Of a stretch of DNA of 64,000 nt, positions 59,464-64,000 are shown one piece after another. The notes beneath the pieces were generated by a model. That model was not told the DNA's origin, did not search any database, and was given only the letters and a program-made list of their open reading frames with translations. The stretch spans positions 26,434,501-26,498,500 of the forward strand of contig AP031356.1 in the NCBI GenBank assembly GCA_037833965.1. The letters run 5' to 3'. The position numbers and the translations under genes are program-made. Each line of letters begins with the position of its first letter. Position 1 is the first letter of the stretch. This DNA comes from Marchantia polymorpha subsp. ruderalis. Its lineage: Eukaryota; Streptophyta; Marchantiopsida; Marchantiales; Marchantiaceae.

Positions 59464-62090
59464 CAACTTTCATATTATATCTATTCCACCCAAATCAATA
59501 CTGACAGGGTTTATTAAGTGCTAATGGATGAGGTGAAATGGTTACATTTGTTGCATTTGCTACAACAAATTAAATCCTAGACTATTAATTGTGTTGTATT
59601 TGATACCTCCCAGTTCCAACCTTTTTTCCTGAGCATGATAGAAACAAAAATCTCATCACTGTAAGTTCAGATTTTTTTTACAAAAATCAGTTATTATTGT
59701 AATTTGCCAATAGTTTTTGATTTCATAATGCTTCGTACAATGCATGATATAATTTTCATCTTGCTCTTCATTAATATCACTTTGTTACTAATGGTTTTCA
59801 ACTGTATTGAGCAGTATTCTTTTGGCTTGCAATCATGCGTTTTGACAATACAGATACATAAATACAACATATCTACACTATAATTCTGCAAAGAGCATTA
59901 ATTTTTCTGTTAAGTCATTATACGAAATAGTAATAATTTTAATTAACTTTTTTCTTTTATCATTCTGATATATCTAATTGATGGATTCATCCATATTTAT
60001 GTTACTTGTTATTATCTTTGAAGTGATTCTATTGAACATTTTGAATCAAATCCTATTTCTTTAACTTATAGTCATTTTACGGTATTAAGAATTTTGCGGC
60101 AGGGTTTTTTTTTCATTTTCTTGGTTCAAGGAAAGTGGCTGTATTCACAACCACGTGTGTGTCTCATTGTCTTCTATTTTCTCTTGTATTGTATTTTATG
60201 AAGTTCGCGCTGTGTGCCAGTAATTTGCTATCGATCCCCCTTCGATTATACCATATAATAATCTACATAACGCTTCAATGTTCGATTCTCTATAAAAAGC
60301 CGAGTTTTTTTGTGATGTTGTTCAGAAAGGGAGTGCGCACGACGAATAAGAACTTCAGCAGCACCTACAGAAGAGTCCATCGCAAACGAATTACTATTAT
60401 CCTATCGGGAGAATTATATAGATTTCAATTTTGAAAATCGTATTTTTGATCACTCAACCCATTGAATCCCAAAGTACAATGTAGATTGATACTGATTGAA
60501 TTAAGATTTAGATTGTATGTCCACTGTTTACTATCTCACATTTGTATTCATTTGATCTTGGGCTCTTATATCAAGCTCTCTTAACCCAAAATTTTTAAAA
60601 AAAAAATTGCGTTTATGTCATTTTTTCGGATTCAATTAAGTAAATTATTTTCTTTTATCTTAATCCTTGTCTTCTTAACCGTAGTTAGACTTACATTCTT
60701 GTTAAGGTTTGAGATACTTAACCATAGGATGATCCTGTTTCAGTTTACTCTCACATGTACACCTGCCGGGAGGGAAATTGAAGAACTTAGCTATGGAGTA
60801 GTGATGTAACATTCTCACTTAAGTGACAATTTTATCTCGGCCGTGGACTTATGGAAATGTATGTGATTCATCTCATGCGTAGGTGAACCATTTACATCGA
60901 TGTGTGATTATCGTTTGTGGTTCTCGGTGTTTAATTCTTGTGATTTTTGTAAATTTTTTAGTAAAAAACTTCAAGATATAGATTATTGATCATATAAAAT
61001 TTAAATTTTCTTAAGTAAAATTATATTAAAAAACCACAAATTTAAAAGAAAATGAGACCAAAAAAATCTAGTTAAATAATTGAATATATACATTGAATTG
61101 ATTATATGATTCACACAAAAAAATTCAATGAAGATATGAAATAAAAAATTATTTATAATTTAAAAAAACATCTCAAATATGTATATGTATGAATTTAATT
61201 TGACATCTAGTTATAATTGGAATAAAGATGAAGAAATATATTACCTAAATCCAAGAATATTATTATCAACATTTGATAAATAGATAAATTCATTTTTCAT
61301 CAAATTATTGCACTTCAAATATAAGATAGAATTTTATCTAGTATTCATGATTCAATAAAAATTTCCATTCCATAATGCGACGTGCATTTTTTTAGCAATC
61401 AAATTTTAATCTATATTTTTTCTGAAATTTAAAATAAATATTTTTAGATTCTAGAAATTGATAATTGATTTAGTAAGCACGAGATAATTTGATGATTGTC
61501 TAAACATTGTTGGTGTAAAATTTGAGTCATGTATCTGATATGAGAGAATTTTTGCTACATATGTCTTCAAAAGAGGATTGACAAAAGTTAGATAAATGTA
61601 TGTGATGTTTCAATGTCATCACACACAACTATCAGATGTCTCAATTGATGTTGTAAACAGGGGACTCAACCTATAATATTATGAGGAAAGAGTTGATATT
61701 TGTATTCCATGATTCGGATATTGCTTCCATTTGCAGTAAATTGGAATTTACTGTGCATAAATGGAGACTCATTGGTCAGTTTAACAAAGTCGAAGAGATT
61801 GGATGTGAGAGATAGTAATATTGCATCATTAAGAACATTTCAGATATCTACTTTGAGAATTGGCAAAGAAAATAAAAGCTCTCATTGTCGATTGTTGAGG
61901 TTTATCATAGCAAAGAGTTCATGAGATGAATGAGGGAGTTCTTCTATCTACTGTATATGGCTAAAATCGCTCGTTATTTATCTGTGTCACGTATAATGCG
62001 CCAATGTCTTTTTAGGTGCACGGATTTAATTGAGTAGCAGCAGTATGTCAGGAATGGTACATACTCCCGGATGGTCGTCCGATGGATGGG
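59464..62090. other. AT-rich stretch, no gene recognised
   Basis: Short frames only; the 60135-60434 frame starts at GTG and looks like chance. Poly-A/T runs are frequent between 60900 and 61500. Confidence 0.35.
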
Positions 62091-62097
62091 GTAGCGC

Positions 62098-62192
62098 CTC
62101 CCGGCGGGAAATCTACCGCTATAGCGGTAGATTCCTAGAGTATCCCCTCGTGGTAGAATATTCCATCGCACCAGTGGTCCCACTGGTGCGAT
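62098..62192. repeat. Cluster of three palindromes
   Basis: TCCCG-G-CGGGA (62098-62108) is followed directly by a perfect 24-bp palindrome without spacer (62110-62133, half-site AATCTACCGCTA). Then come 13-bp arms ATCGCACCAGTGG (62165-62177) and CCACTGGTGCGAT (62180-62192) with a 2-base spacer. All are GC-richer than their surroundings. The neighbouring minus frame 62135-62392 starts at TTG and is not supported as a gene. Confidence 0.9.
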
Positions 62193-62399
62193 GCCAGCAG
62201 GCCTACCTTTCCGAGCAATTGCCGGAATACACGTCGTAAAGGGAAGAGGTAACGGAAGAGAGGAAAGACGGACGTAGATGTGGAAGACCGACCGGGCCGG
62301 AGACGCAAACGCTGGCCTATGCTCCCGAAAGGATTCGGATCGAAAGTCGTGATGGCGGAAGAGAGCGATTGCGAAGTTGAGAGCACTGCCAAGGACTAG

Positions 62400-64000
62400 C
62401 GATCACGTTCTCGGGAATGGAATTTTTAGAATGTAATTGATAGAAAATGACAGAGGAAAGATACAGTATGTTCTGAAGGACCTTTTGCAATGATGGGACA
62501 GACGTCATTTGGTGCACTTTAGTGTCTGGTCTCGTTCTCGAATTTGATTGTGCTCCAGTGATTGAGCTCCTCAGTTCGTTCAACTACTATCTGCAGGACT
62601 TGCTCGATACTTGAAAGGCCACCAGTGTCTTGTGCCTGCATTCATGCCATTCAGTGCAGACGCCATAGCGCCTGGTGAGTGTCTTGGGGCTGTCTGCGAT
62701 TGCTGCCTGCTCCACGTATTATTGCATTGACACAAAAGGTTCCGAAATTCTTTATTTATCGTTCGTCCAATTGTTCCTTCTCCTGTCTGGGAAAATCTCC
62801 TGTCAACCTGCAGAGAGAACTCAATTTCCCTGCATCTAGAATTATGTCATCAGCCATGATGCACTACATGCAGGCCGCACTGTCAAGATTTTCATCTAGA
62901 TCATCTTCTGGATTCACTACAAATTCACGTTTGGACAGTAAATTTAATAGTCGAGCCTCGAAGAAGATGTTTGCAACAGCTGGAATAATGCGGAAAAGGG
63001 ATGATAATAGCGTCAGAACCGATTTGTACTGCAACGCTTGAGGTCTGGAAACCGGGATCTTTTACCAGCACCGTTTCGCAACTCATTGACATATGCTCTA
63101 ATTTCCTGTAGTGTGATCACGTGGGGAAGGCAGCACTTGAGAACCTCAGCCTGATAGTTCAGATCTCCAAGTTTGGCACAGAACAGACGGACGGGAGGAA
63201 CAAGCTCAAATTGTATATTATGAAAGATCCGATTTACAGTCTGGGCTCCGAGTCACAATTCGTTGACGTGAAATGTTCATCATGAAACTCATCTTTCATA
63301 AAATAATACTCGAAGGATGGAGACAATCTCCTGACTAGCGTTCATTTGAGATATATACGTAAATGTGGGAAACGCACAAATCGTGGAGCACGAGGTAAGA
63401 AAACCCGAAGTACACAGTACGATGAGTCGCAAGTACGTGCTAAGGAATGTGTAAATTATCTGGTTCGTTGCTTGATCTCTTCCAAGTGTAGACATGTTCC
63501 ACAGATGGTACTGCCTATATTTCTCTAGTCACCCAGAGATCAGGCACACGAGACTATTTAAACAGCAGTGCTTTTTATTCTATTGTATCAACGAGGCCAG
63601 GAGATCCTCCCCGTGACACATTACCTTTGACCCAGTTAGGAGACCACTGTCGCTCCAGCTAAGAGATCCCATGAACTATGAAGTAGTGCATAGCATATGA
63701 CTCACGGGTCCAGCTGCTTCTGCAGTTCGTTGTCAACGTTAGTCCTCCGCCATTTTGGTGTCTCCACCTGTCCTGATACCCTTCCCTTCAATCCCCGTCT
63801 GAACCACTTCAGTGTACAGCGGTGAGCTCGTCAACCTGTCTCTTCAGCACATTCTCGGTTCCCCAGATCCGGTTGGACCCTTCATGTTTGATGCTGCTGA
63901 TCCTATGCAGGGGCCTCTTGGGCTATATGCCTCCTCCTTCTCTTGGCATTTGCCGAGACAGGTGTTATCTTCGTCGTCGTCTTGTCATGTTTCGCATACC
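62400..64000. other. Right end of the window, no supported gene
   Basis: Balanced composition. The longest + frame (62679-63041) begins at GTG; inside it, from ATG 62843, runs a Ser/Arg-rich stretch (RFSSRSSSG) without domain. Nothing else was recognised up to the edge. Confidence 0.3.

Noticed and set aside
62679-63041. 120-codon + frame
   Set aside because: It begins at GTG; the part after the internal ATG is low complexity without a recognised domain.

Overview
The window looks like nuclear DNA of a land plant. It has plant-type LTR retroelements, with a primer-binding site of the tRNA-Asp kind and one of the tRNA-iMet kind, and one clear plant BAHD acyltransferase gene. The intron-free GC-rich gene set among AT-rich repeats would fit a bryophyte such as a liverwort, but that assignment is an inference.
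Layout. 1-6845 is the 5' end of a minus-strand Ty3/gypsy element of Tat/Athila type: gag start (498 down to the left edge), primer-binding site (544-562) and a very long LTR (A, 585-6845). A + strand solo LTR (3254-4112) is nested in LTR A. 6846-17060 is single-copy-looking DNA in which I recognise no gene, but it has striking chains of hairpins. 17060-26680 and 33330-45900 are AT-rich graveyards with fossil Ty1/copia and other gag/pol traces. 26689-33325 holds two more LTRs of the A family, one inside the other: solo LTR B with a perfect TAATC duplication, and solo LTR C (30193-32588) inserted in it. 46000-64000 has higher GC. It contains the only confident host gene, a BAHD acyltransferase (54013-55863) with an unusual membrane-anchored N-terminal extension and upstream ORFs, plus several perfect palindromes.
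Main point of interest. The large LTRs A and B carry protein-coding sequence inside the LTR itself: a ~400-aa globular protein with a conserved core, followed by a coiled-coil protein. It lies upstream of the LTR's own TATA box, that is, in U3. LTR C has the same ends, TATA box and leader but no such coding region. ORFs in U3 recall the placement of the sag gene in mouse mammary tumour virus, and I do not know them from Tat/Athila elements. All three LTRs also share a small hairpin directly after the TATA box, with paired base changes between copies, and a duplicated ~60-bp leader box.
I found no tRNA, rRNA or CRISPR array. Most remaining open frames lack an ATG or are antisense shadows. Long stretches are reported as holding nothing recognisable.
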